The position numbers were made by a program, and so were the translations under genes. Below, piece by piece: positions 36,501-43,383 of a stretch of DNA of 64,000 nt. Numbering within the stretch: position 1 is the stretch's first letter; every line of letters begins with the position of its first letter. Source of the stretch: Rhodothermales bacterium (GTDB lineage Bacteria > Bacteroidota > Rhodothermia > Rhodothermales > JAHQVL01). The DNA lies in contig JAWKNW010000002.1 in assembly GCA_041391505.1 (NCBI GenBank), positions 345,462 to 409,461 of the forward strand, written 5' to 3'. The notes below the pieces were generated by a model. That model searched no databases. It was not told the DNA's origin and saw nothing but the letters and a program-made list of their open reading frames with translations.

Positions 36501-36734
36501 CTCGCGGGCGCGGCGGATCGCCGCCTCGGGGTTGGTCAGGTCGATGCCCAGACGCAGCGCTTCGCGCCGGGCTTCATCCGCCGTGATGCCGCGGTCCTGC
36601 AACTCCCGCTGCACGCTCTGCGGGATGTTCTGGGCGGTGGCCTGCCGGGGCGTACTCAGGGAAAGCAGTACGCACCCCGCCATCACGGCGAGTGTGGATA
36701 CAACAGAGGAAATCGGGGACATTCCGTTGTACAT
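33573..36734 (-). CDS. Polysaccharide export protein with multiple SLBB domains
   Basis: 1053 residues from ATG 36734 (an ATG at 36722 is equally possible). A signal peptide (MSPISSVVSTLAVMAGCVLLSL) precedes a coil-rich region containing 'REIGVPEALVRQMVQAVQEEERQ'. The Poly_export (Wza-type) domain starts near 'LIGPGDELRLIIFGSTEFQQDLVV...GRIFVPNVG'. Five or six SLBB beta-grasp repeats follow ('VFVLGEVPRPGRFPL', 'VSLSGEVHRPAIYEL', 'VSVGGAVFNPGRYEL', 'VKISGQVRQPGSYEM', 'VQISGAVKQEGQFRF', 'VILTGEVRFPGEYTL', 'VAVRGNVAIEGLIKY'). A hydrophobic segment lies near the C-terminus. It is much longer than E. coli Wza (379 aa), as often in Bacteroidota. It is the first gene after the terminator at 36762-36798. 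Confidence 0.92.
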   Translation of the reverse strand: MYNGMSPISSVVSTLAVMAGCVLLSLSTPRQATAQNIPQSVQRELQDRGITADEARREALRLGIDLTNPEAAIRRAREIGVPEALVRQMVQAVQEEERQEQANSTRSSVDREVPIMFGPPTLSAETLVLPPIDPFFIAPNTSEEDVEEAQRQRDRKIQNDTLVVRVPLRDELSGIRVVEMMLLNDMSADTLFAFEVRRVLGSKFEGSWQGLFAVPHDAANGDWGLYVLAIDESENDNIIETGGIVRITRDATELVPQDSMAVSDSLPYFGYDLFALRPENFQPLSMGPVDEGYLIGPGDELRLIIFGSTEFQQDLVVDNEGRIFVPNVGQRTVAGTRLDELREDLRVWLSKNYAGLTTEPPEMLMDLSVTRLRPVSVFVLGEVPRPGRFPLPSSSSVFNALYAVGGPLFSGSLRNVQVIRRGKVAYEVDLYDYLLKGFSDADVRLQTSDNIFIPPRGVTVSLSGEVHRPAIYELRSGETFADLIGFAGGLKPEAYTRRFQVERVVPFAEREDPMMVRRVLDYNLGDVLAGAENVELEDGDQVTIFSIPEATNVAARSRVRSVSVGGAVFNPGRYELSSDLQTVRDLIMEADGLTGDAYPDKVELIRLTPSLKQEVMSLSLAQILQDAPTQNLVLRPQDSLYVFALSELRVNPMVKISGQVRQPGSYEMLENMTVTDLLFKGGGLADPEYLKTVFTARADIFRKSPDGRTEQIIPFDLGEALRGGPVASMPLEPEDEIRIYPLEVEVVRDRYVQISGAVKQEGQFRFRDGMTLEDLILQAGGFEDNAFFQAVEVTRLDKERQNGELAMGIEVPLLAPGAVQGDFYSFGVVDTLQAFNEARKFKLQHLDRVYVRTNPVYKPQQTVILTGEVRFPGEYTLLRENETLAEVVRRAGGILPTGYPKGGRLYRDNLQVIARIDRALSGYRDADIVLLPGDRITIPAQPNTVAVRGNVAIEGLIKYEPGKRVKYYLNRAGGLRPETEAVLLTQASGATFRVQRGLFKSNPVVDEGAQIFVTKKPPREPGERIDIGRTIVDTVGIISSTLTIVVLARQAFK

Positions 36735-36761
36735 AAGTAAAGCGTTATCAATAAACGATAT

Positions 36762-36798
36762 AAAAAAAGGGGGCGCGCTGCACCTGCTGCAGCGCCCC
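36762..36798 (-). terminator. Rho-independent terminator in front of the polysaccharide export gene
   Basis: On the minus strand GGGGCGCTGCA (36788-36798) pairs with TGCAGCGCGCCCC (36769-36781) and is followed at once by TTTTTTT (36762-36768). The geometry is that of an intrinsic terminator reading in the direction of the SLBB gene. Only about 27 bp separate it from the SLBB start codon at 36734. It could end transcription of the SIS gene (stop at 36951) or act as an attenuator in the leader of the downstream operon. Confidence 0.85.
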
Positions 36799-36950
36799 GG
36801 ATCATCCTGGAGAGCAGGCCCTGAGTGCGTTCGTGGCCATCCTGTCGGACGCCGCGAACGGTTCAACGCGCATCGGGCAACGTTTCAGGCAAAGAATCCC
36901 TGGACCATAAACGGGCAACCTGGAACGGCAAACACATCGAGGTATCCGTG

Positions 36951-37538
36951 TCAAGGTGTTTGCACGGCGTCGGACACGGCCTGTTCGACCACATCGCACC
37001 AATAATGCCCGACAAGCAGGTGCGCCTCCTGAATTCTGGCCGTATCGTCGGATGGAATCATCAGACAGGCATCTACACAGTCGATCAGATCGCCTCCGGT
37101 TCGCCCCGTCATGCCAACGGTATACACATTACGGGAGGCCGCCTCCTCAAAGGCAGCCAGAATATTCGGGCTGCGGCCTGACGTCGATAAACCGATCAGG
37201 ACATCCCCCGTTCGGCACCATGCACGCACTTGCCGCGCAAACAACTGATCAAAACCATAATCATTCCCAATCGCCGTAACCACGGAAGGGTCTGCCGAAA
37301 ATGCGAGCGAGGGAAGTGCCGCCCGTTCACGCTTGAAACGCCCTACCAGTTCCGCCGCGAAGTGAAGACTTTGCGCCGCGCTGCCTCCGTTTCCCATCCA
37401 GAACACCCTCCCGCCACGCCCGACCCGTTCCGCCACATCCCGGCCGATACGCTCGATAAAGGCCGCCTGATCGGCGAGCCGTTCCATGACGCGGCGGTGT
37501 TCGTCGAGTGCCGAAAGGAACGCAGGAGAGGTGGCCAT
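36951..37538 (-). CDS. SIS-domain phosphoheptose isomerase-like protein (GmhA/DiaA family)
   Basis: 195 residues from the ATG at 37538; the upstream in-frame extension has no homology-like features. The SIS sugar-isomerase fold is complete: 'VFWMGNGGSAAQSLHFAAELVGRFK', 'LSTSGRSPNILAAFEEA' and the phosphate-binding 'GMTGRTGG'. GmhA makes heptose-7-phosphate for LPS or capsule; DiaA instead regulates DnaA. Location at the head of a polysaccharide cluster favours the GmhA role. No other heptose-pathway genes (HldE, GmhB) are visible in the window. The gene appears somewhat lower in GC than its neighbours. It is divergent from the DegT gene. Confidence 0.9.
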   Translation of the reverse strand: MATSPAFLSALDEHRRVMERLADQAAFIERIGRDVAERVGRGGRVFWMGNGGSAAQSLHFAAELVGRFKRERAALPSLAFSADPSVVTAIGNDYGFDQLFARQVRAWCRTGDVLIGLSTSGRSPNILAAFEEAASRNVYTVGMTGRTGGDLIDCVDACLMIPSDDTARIQEAHLLVGHYWCDVVEQAVSDAVQTP

Positions 37539-37544
37539 GGATGC

Positions 37545-37713
37545 TGAAACGTTAAACGGGATGAACCGCAATCGGCGCGGATGGAATCCGACGGCACCGC
37601 GCGGGGTTCTGACGGTACGAAACGGGATTTCAAGCAGCACCGGGGCGGAATGGTTTCAGCCTGAAGGTTTGACGTCCACGGTTTGGGGTTCAAAGACGGG
37701 TTCAACGTTTCAG
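37545..37713. repeat. Inverted repeat between divergent SIS and DegT genes
   Basis: CTGAAACGTTAAAC at 37545-37558 is mirrored by GTTCAACGTTTCAG at 37700-37713 (one mismatch), so the arms enclose about 140 bp of non-coding sequence. The GTTCAACGTT core recurs at 44791-44800 and 44826-44836. This may be a small dispersed palindromic repeat. Confidence 0.5.
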
Positions 37714-37784
37714 ATCAATGGTTCCATGAGACTGCGGCGATAGAATTGCGGTACCTTCCCCCTGGACTTTAAACCTCCCCCCTC

Positions 37785-38915
37785 ATGCTCCGCCCCATGC
37801 TCCCCCTCTCCCGGCCCGACATCTCCGCGTTGGAAAAAACGTATGTGGCCGACGTGCTGGATAGCGGCCGGCTCGCCCTCGGGCCCTATTTGTCCGCCTT
37901 CGAGGAAAAAATGGCCGCCCTGTGCGGCGTCAAGCATGCGGTGGCCGTCAGCAGCGGGACGGCGGCGCTGCACCTCATCGTGCGCGGCCTGGGCCTCGAA
38001 GCCGGCGACGAGGTAGTGACCACGCCCTACAGCTTCGTGGCCTCCTCGAACTGCCTGCTCTACGAAGGCGTGACGCCGCGGTTTGTGGACATCGACCCGG
38101 ACACCTACGGCATCGACGTCGACCAGATCGAGGCGGCGATCACGCCGGCGACGCGCGCCATCCTCGCGGTGGATGTGTTCGGCCAGCCCGCCGACTGGCC
38201 CGCCCTCGAAGCCCTCGCCGCGCGACACGACCTGCTCCTCATCGACGACGCCTGCGAGGCGCCGGGCGCATCGATCGGGGGCCGGCGCATCGGCGCCTGG
38301 GGGCATGCGGCGGCGTTCGGCTTTTATCCGAACAAGCCCGTCACCACCGGCGAAGGCGGCTGCATCGCCACCGACGACGCGGCGCTGGCGGAGGCGTGCC
38401 GCTCGATGTGCAACCAGGGCCGGCGCACGCCGGCGCACATGGAGCATGTCCGCCTCGGGTATAATTACCGGCTCGACGAGCTGTCTGCCGCGGTAGGCTG
38501 CGCGCAGCTCGAGCGGATCGACGCGTTGCTGGGCCGGCGCCGGCAGGTCGCGGCATGGTACGATGACGCCCTTTCCGGCCTGGCGGACCGCTTTCGCCGG
38601 CCTGCCGAGCAGCCGGGCTCCACGCGCAGCTGGTTCGTTTATGTCATCGAACTGAGACCCGATTCGGAGCCGGGGTTGCGGGATCGGGTGATGGCGCACC
38701 TGCAGGAAGCCGGCATCGGCTGCGCGCCCTACTTTCCAGCGATCCATCTTCAACCGTATTATCGCGAGCGCTTCGGCTACCGCCCCGGCGCTTTCCCGCG
38801 GTGCGAATCGATCAGCGCGCGGACGCTTGCCCTCCCCTTTTATTCGACCCTGCGGGAAAGCGAGGTCGAACACGTTGCCCGCGCGCTGAAAAACGCGTTT
38901 TCAGCAGCCTCGTAA
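37785..38915 (+). CDS. DegT/DnrJ/EryC1-family PLP aminotransferase (PglE-like)
   Basis: 376 residues (ATG 37785; ATG 37797 also possible and gives MLPLSRPDI). Motifs of the sugar aminotransferase family are 'LGPYLSAFEEKMAALCGVKHAVAVSSGTAALHLIV', 'TTPYSFVASSNCLLYEGVTPRFVDID', 'LIDDACEAPGASIGGRRIGAWGHAAAFGFYPNKPVTTGEGG' (PLP Lys in the YPNK motif) and 'LGYNYRLDELSAAVG'. Followed downstream by PglC-, PglD- and PglF-type genes on the same strand, it probably transaminates a UDP-4-keto-6-deoxy-GlcNAc to a 4-amino sugar. Confidence 0.88.
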   Translation: MLRPMLPLSRPDISALEKTYVADVLDSGRLALGPYLSAFEEKMAALCGVKHAVAVSSGTAALHLIVRGLGLEAGDEVVTTPYSFVASSNCLLYEGVTPRFVDIDPDTYGIDVDQIEAAITPATRAILAVDVFGQPADWPALEALAARHDLLLIDDACEAPGASIGGRRIGAWGHAAAFGFYPNKPVTTGEGGCIATDDAALAEACRSMCNQGRRTPAHMEHVRLGYNYRLDELSAAVGCAQLERIDALLGRRRQVAAWYDDALSGLADRFRRPAEQPGSTRSWFVYVIELRPDSEPGLRDRVMAHLQEAGIGCAPYFPAIHLQPYYRERFGYRPGAFPRCESISARTLALPFYSTLRESEVEHVARALKNAFSAAS

Positions 38916-39114
38916 AAACCGGACGAACAAAGGATGAACTGGACAGTCACGGCGCGTGCCGGCGGCCGCAACGCACGGCGTTGTAAAGAAAATGTAAAAC
39001 AGCCGCAGCACCGCTCAGGGCCCAGAAGCTGAACCAATCCCGGCTCAATCCTTGCCCGACTTCACATCATATCGAACTGTCCCTCTCCTGTCACCCGATT
39101 CTGTCGTACCCTCC

Positions 39115-39741
39115 GTGAATCGCACCTCGTTGTACGCGCCTTTCAAACGCGCGCTGGATGTCCTGATCGCGTCGGCCCTGTTGCTTCTCCTATGGCCGCT
39201 TCTGGCCCTTATCGCCGGCGTCGTCTGGCTTGATAGCGGCCGACCGATCCTGTTTCGCCAGACGCGCATCGGCCTGCATGGCCGGCCCTTCACAATCCTT
39301 AAATTCCGCACCCTGCACGCCGTCCCGCACGCGCTGACGGATCCGCTGGCGGCCGTAACCCGCTCCGGCGTCTTCCTGCGTCGCTGGGGGCTGGACGAGT
39401 TGCCGCAGCTCTGGAACGTCATCCGCGGCGACATGAGCCTCGTAGGCCCGCGACCCACGGTACCGAGCCAGGTGGCGCACTACGGCCCGACCGAGCGGGT
39501 GCGTCTGGATGTCCGCCCCGGACTGACCGGATGGGCCCAGGTGCGCGGCCGCAACGCGCTGAGCTGGGATTCCCGGATCGCCATCGACGTCGAGTACGTG
39601 CGCCGCACCAGCCTCGCGCTCGATCTGTGCATCCTGTTCCGCACCCCGCTGGCCCTCCTGTCGGCCGACGACGCGTATGGCATCGGCGGGAAAAACGGCG
39701 ATTTTACCCCCCGGGCGAACCCCGGCGCGCGCGCGGCGTAG
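39115..39741 (+). CDS. Monotopic phosphoglycosyl transferase (PglC/WcaJ-type sugar transferase)
   Basis: About 208 residues from a GTG at 39115; a TTG at 39052 extends it by 21 poorly conserved residues. One membrane-embedded helix (ALDVLIASALLLLLWPLLALIAGVVW) is followed by 'LFRQTRIGLHGRPFTILKFRTL', 'DELPQLWNVIRGDMSLVGPRP' and 'VRPGLTGWAQVRGRNALSWDSRIAID'. The segments match the PF02397 monotopic family, with the catalytic Asp-Glu at 'WGLDELPQLW'. PglC moves a phosphosugar from a UDP donor (diNAcBac in Campylobacter) to undecaprenyl phosphate, starting a glycan. The lack of a large WcaJ/WbaP N-terminal domain marks it as the small PglC form. Confidence 0.92.
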   Translation: MNRTSLYAPFKRALDVLIASALLLLLWPLLALIAGVVWLDSGRPILFRQTRIGLHGRPFTILKFRTLHAVPHALTDPLAAVTRSGVFLRRWGLDELPQLWNVIRGDMSLVGPRPTVPSQVAHYGPTERVRLDVRPGLTGWAQVRGRNALSWDSRIAIDVEYVRRTSLALDLCILFRTPLALLSADDAYGIGGKNGDFTPRANPGARAA

Positions 39742-39790
39742 AGGGACGGCGCGCCAACCGGGCGCGCTTCACTCGTTTGTCTACCCGCGT

Positions 39791-40426
39791 ATGCCCTCCC
39801 TCGTCGTGGTCGGCGCCGGCGGACTCGGTCGCGAGACGGCCGTCCTGGCGCAGGAAATTTGTGCCGCCGGCGGAACGTTTGACCTCCTCGGCTTTCTCGA
39901 CGACGCCCCGGAGCTGCAGCGGCAGACCGTTCTGGGGCTGCCCGTCCTCGGCGACATCGCGTGGCTGGCGCAGCACCCGGACGTCCACTACGTCCTCGCC
40001 CTCGGCGCCTCGCAGACGCGCCGGCGCATCCACCACGACCACCGCCTTTCCGACACCCGCGCCGCCACGCTGGCGCATCCTTCGGTCCACCTGCACCCTT
40101 CCGTTCGCCTGGGCCCGGGCTGCCTGCTGTTTCGCGGAGCCGTGCTCATGCTGAACACGACGCTCGGACCGCACGCGATCGTGGATGTCAACTGCACCGT
40201 CGGGCACGACGCGACCCTGGCCGCCTTTTCCACGCTGCACCCGGGATGCCACGTCTCGGGCCACGTCCGCATCGGGGAAGCCGCCGAACTCGGCACGGGC
40301 TCCGTCGTGCTTCCCGGCCGGCAAGTGGGCGAGGGCGCCATCGTGGGCGCCGGCGCCGTCGTGACCGCCGACCTGCCTCCCCATCGCACGGCGGTCGGCG
40401 TGCCGGCACGCCCCCTCCCCGGCTGA
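39791..40426 (+). CDS. Sugar O/N-acetyltransferase (PglD-like, left-handed beta-helix)
   Basis: 211 residues. The N-terminal Rossmann-like part 'VVVGAGGLGRETAVLA' is the PglD substrate-binding domain, followed by 'FLDDAPELQRQTVLGLPVLGD'. The C-terminal half is a left-handed beta-helix of hexapeptide repeats ('HPSVHLHPSVRLGPG', 'AIVDVNCTVGHDATLAAF', 'GTGSVVLPGRQVGEGAIVGAGAVVTADLPPHRTAVGVPAR'), with His in the central helix position (GHDATL) acting in acetyl transfer. In the bacillosamine pathway PglD acetylates the 4-amino group. Start ATG 39791; gap to the next gene is 4 bp. Confidence 0.9.
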   Translation: MPSLVVVGAGGLGRETAVLAQEICAAGGTFDLLGFLDDAPELQRQTVLGLPVLGDIAWLAQHPDVHYVLALGASQTRRRIHHDHRLSDTRAATLAHPSVHLHPSVRLGPGCLLFRGAVLMLNTTLGPHAIVDVNCTVGHDATLAAFSTLHPGCHVSGHVRIGEAAELGTGSVVLPGRQVGEGAIVGAGAVVTADLPPHRTAVGVPARPLPG

Positions 40427-40430
40427 CGCC

Positions 40431-41657
40431 ATGCGCATCCTCATTTTTTACCAGTATTACCACAATCCCGACTGCGCGGCCACCGGACGGCACTATCAAT
40501 TCATCCGCCGGCTCGCGCGGGATCACGAGGTCCACGTCATCACGTCCGACGTCTGGGACCAGCGTCGCCAGACCCGGCGATATCCCTGGGCGCCGGACAA
40601 CGTGACCATCCACCGGATCCACGCCCCCTACCACAACGCCATGGGGATCCGCGCCCGCCTGAGCGCCTACGCTTCGTATGCGGTCGGCGCCTTCGCCCGG
40701 GGCCTGCGCGTCCCGCGACCGGATGTCATCGTAGGCACCTCCACCCCGCTCTCCGCCGCCTGGGTGGCGGGTCAGGTGGCGCGCCTTCGGCGGGTGCCGT
40801 GGGTATTCGAGGTGCGCGACCTGTGGCCGGCGTTTCCCATCGAGATGGGCGCCATCCGGAATCGCTGGCTGCAACGCCGGCTCTACGGCCTCGAAAAACG
40901 GATGTACCGCTCCGCCGCGCACATCATCCCCCTGTCGCCGGACATGCAGACGGCGATCGAGCGCGTCGGCATCCCCGCGTCGAAACTCACGACGCTGCTC
41001 AACGGGACCGACTTCGACCTCGCCGCCGAGGCCACGCCGGAGGCGGTCGCGGCGCTGCGCCGGCAGCTCGGCATCGGGGAGCGGCGCGTGGTGCTTTATG
41101 CCGGCACATTCGGCCGGGCGAACGGCATTCCCGCCCTGTTGGGCGCCGCCGAGCAGCTGGCGGCGCGGGGCGACACCTGCTTTGTATTTCTGGGCGATGG
41201 CTACTACCGGTCGGCCCTCGAGCAGGCCGGCCGGCGGCACCCCGACGCGATTCGCGTGCTGCCGGCAGCGCCGCGCCATGCGATCTTCGCGTATTTCGGC
41301 CTGGCCGACCTGTCGGTAGTCACGTTCAACGACCTGCCCGTCCTCGCCGCCAACTCGCCCGCCAAGTTCTTCGACAGCCTGGGCATGGGCACCCCGGTCG
41401 TCGTCACGAACCCCGGCTGGACCCGCGCGTTCGTCGAAACCCACGGCTGCGGCTGGTACGCCGGCCCCGCGGAACCGCTGACGCTGGCCCGCTGTATCGA
41501 GGGCGCGCTGCAACGCCCGGAGGCACTCGCCGAAGCCGGCGCCCGCGGCCGGCGCGCGGCGGCAGACCTGTTTGACCGCAGCGTCCTCGCCGAGGCCTTC
41601 ACCCGGATCGTAGAGGCCGCCGGCGACCCGGAGCGCACGAATGCCAGGATCCGTTAG
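40431..41657 (+). CDS. Glycosyltransferase family 4, WbuB-like
   Basis: 408 residues. 'MRILIFYQYYHNPDCAATGRHYQFIRRLA' is the N-terminal acceptor loop, followed by 'VFEVRDLWPAFPIEMGAIRNRWL', 'IIPLSPDMQTAIERVGIPASKLTTLLNGTDFD', 'VVLYAGTFGRANGIPALLGAA' and 'NSPAKFFDSLGMGTPVVVTNPGWTRAF'. The overall similarity to the gene at 23016 marks both as WbuB-type GT4 enzymes. In position it fills the PglA-like slot of the plus-strand set, likely adding the second sugar. It starts 4 bp after the acetyltransferase stop and is followed by a long repeat-rich gap. Confidence 0.9.
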   Translation: MRILIFYQYYHNPDCAATGRHYQFIRRLARDHEVHVITSDVWDQRRQTRRYPWAPDNVTIHRIHAPYHNAMGIRARLSAYASYAVGAFARGLRVPRPDVIVGTSTPLSAAWVAGQVARLRRVPWVFEVRDLWPAFPIEMGAIRNRWLQRRLYGLEKRMYRSAAHIIPLSPDMQTAIERVGIPASKLTTLLNGTDFDLAAEATPEAVAALRRQLGIGERRVVLYAGTFGRANGIPALLGAAEQLAARGDTCFVFLGDGYYRSALEQAGRRHPDAIRVLPAAPRHAIFAYFGLADLSVVTFNDLPVLAANSPAKFFDSLGMGTPVVVTNPGWTRAFVETHGCGWYAGPAEPLTLARCIEGALQRPEALAEAGARGRRAAADLFDRSVLAEAFTRIVEAAGDPERTNARIR

Positions 41658-42111
41658 GGGGGATGGGGGATGCGGGATGCAAGATGCGGGATGCAAGATG
41701 CGGGATGCAAGATGCGGGATACGGGATCTCCTGTCAAAAGCATCGCTTGTCGGCAACTATCCTGCATCCTGCATCCAGCATCCCCAAATCCCGCATCCCG
41801 CATCCCCAAATCCCACATCCCATCATCCATCCACCACCCGTCAGTTAGGAACATGATTTGCACGTGAAGCGACCACACGAGGCGCGTCGATGCCGGTAGC
41901 CGTTCGGACCGACCCGCCCCCAGGCATCCCCTGGATCGTATCGAATCCACGCCCCGGTGAGGGTTTGAGGCGTCGCCGCGGGTACGGCACCCGATCGGCC
42001 CGGATCGTTCCGGCGTCTCCCTGAAGTTCCTCTCTGTCGGATGACCGACATATTGCGTAGCTTGTCTGCGCGAACTGCATCCCCCATATGCGCCATCGAG
42101 CGCCCGCCAGC
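41658..42111. other. Repeat-rich intergenic region upstream of the PglF catalytic gene
   Basis: The first 170 bp are the GCATCC repeat array. The rest (41850-42111) has no gene I can support; a minus-strand open frame there (41845-42126) lacks family features. The promoter of the 42112 gene would have to be here; no consensus element is clear. Confidence 0.5.
41669..41820. repeat. Tandem 14-bp repeats followed by reverse-oriented GCATCC repeats
   Basis: A 14-bp unit GATGCGGGATGCAA is repeated about 3.5 times at 41669-41722. On the other side of a ~36-bp unrelated stretch, 41759-41820 carries the complementary words (CCTGCATCC, CCCGCATCC). The two halves can pair as a long imperfect stem. No coding capacity is likely. 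Copies of the GCATCC words also occur at 497-516 and 735-770. Confidence 0.75.
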
Positions 42112-43209
42112 ATGTCGACCGTACATCTCGCCGATCTCTACCTGCCCTCACCGGTTCAGATTGAGGACTTGCTCCAGCGCCCGCCGGCCGCCTGCGATGC
42201 GGCGCGGCTCCGGGAGTACCTTGGCAACCGCCGGGTTCTCGTGACCGGCGCCGGCGGCTCGATCGGCCGGGAACTGACGCTCCAGCTGCTCCAGCTCGCC
42301 CCCCGGCAACTGGCCCTCGTCGACTTTAGCGAATACAACCTGTTCCAGCTCGAGCAGACCGTTCACGGCGTTCGCCACCGTTCCGACCTGTCGTACCACC
42401 TGCTCGACGTGCGGCAGGCCGGCCCCATGACCCATCTGTTCGAGACGTTTCGGCCGGACGTGGTCTTTCACACGGCCGCCTACAAACACGTCCCGATGAT
42501 GGAGGCCCATCCCATCGAGGCCTTCCAGAACAACACCCTCGCCTCCGTGGAATTGCTCCGCCTCAGCGAGGCGTACGGCGCCGAGCAATTCATCTTCATC
42601 TCGACCGACAAGGCCGTCCAGCCGACCAGCTTCATGGGCGCCACCAAGCGGTGGACCGAGCGCTACATGCGCGCGGCCAGCGGCGCGGTGCGGACCAAGA
42701 CGGTGCGCTTCGGCAATGTATTCGGCAGCCTGGGGAGCGTGGTGCCCGTCTTCGTGCAGCAGATTTTGCATGGCGGCCCGGTCACCGTCACGCACGAAGC
42801 CATGGAGCGCTTCTTCATGAGCGTGCACGACGCGTGCACCCTCATCCTCGAGACCTTGCTGCTGGAGAACGCGCCCGTTTACACCTTGCGGATGGACCCG
42901 CCGGTGCGCATCAAGTGGCTCGCCGAACGGCTGATCGAGCGGCTCACGCCGGCCGGCGCGCGACCGATCGCGCTCGACTACATCGGCATACGCCCGGGCG
43001 AAAAGATCAAGGAGATGTTGTGGGAGGACTATGAAGAGCCCGTCCCGACCACCCATCGCGACATCATCGGGCTGCGCAGCCCGGCCGCGAGCAGCCGGAG
43101 CGAACTCGACGCCCAGCTCCGGACCCTGGCCGGCTTCTGCACCCATCGCCGCGCGGACGACCTGCGCGCCCTGCTTTTCGAGGACGAACTCTCCGCGCAG
43201 ATCGCCTGA
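42112..43209 (+). CDS. UDP-GlcNAc 4,6-dehydratase catalytic domain (PglF-type), lacking the membrane half
   Basis: 365 residues. The N-terminal linker 'VQIEDLLQRPPAACDAARLREYL' and then 'RVLVTGAGGSIGRELTLQL' reproduce the point where full PglF/CapD proteins pass into the catalytic SDR domain. Next are 'VFHTAAYKHVPMMEAHPIEAFQNN', 'FIFISTDKAVQPTSFMGATKRWTERY' (T165-D166-K167, M175, K179) and 'RFGNVFGSLGSVVPVFVQQI'. A Met instead of Tyr in the YxxxK position is typical of PglF-type retaining dehydratases, as opposed to Tyr in PseB/FlaA1. It makes UDP-4-keto-6-deoxy-GlcNAc. The usual N-terminal transmembrane/Rossmann region is missing but is found fused to WecA at 18428-20308. Confidence 0.9.
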   Translation: MSTVHLADLYLPSPVQIEDLLQRPPAACDAARLREYLGNRRVLVTGAGGSIGRELTLQLLQLAPRQLALVDFSEYNLFQLEQTVHGVRHRSDLSYHLLDVRQAGPMTHLFETFRPDVVFHTAAYKHVPMMEAHPIEAFQNNTLASVELLRLSEAYGAEQFIFISTDKAVQPTSFMGATKRWTERYMRAASGAVRTKTVRFGNVFGSLGSVVPVFVQQILHGGPVTVTHEAMERFFMSVHDACTLILETLLLENAPVYTLRMDPPVRIKWLAERLIERLTPAGARPIALDYIGIRPGEKIKEMLWEDYEEPVPTTHRDIIGLRSPAASSRSELDAQLRTLAGFCTHRRADDLRALLFEDELSAQIA

Positions 43210-43383
43210 CCGCTTCCTGACGACGGTGCACACGGATTTAGCTTGATTTTATCTACCCCCGGCGAGTAACATCCCGGGGCTTTCCGCTGGGATGTCATCC
43301 CGGGAAGGCACTTCCGCAGCAACGCCGGCCCATCTCCCCCGCCGGCATCCGTTTGCACCCACCCTCACTATCAGGTAGCAGGT

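Noticed and set aside
33564..36740. Plus-strand open frame of about 1058 codons across the SLBB gene
   Set aside because: It is antisense to the SLBB export gene. The composition is Arg/His/Asp/Leu-rich as expected for a shadow in GC-rich DNA, with no domain signals.
41669..41820. GCATCC repeats considered as a CRISPR array
   Set aside because: The units are 14 bp, back-to-back and without unique spacers, and no cas genes are present.
41845..42126. Minus-strand ORF of about 93 codons upstream of the PglF gene
   Set aside because: Composition is arginine- and glycine-rich without any pattern. It overlaps the start of a well-supported gene on the other strand.
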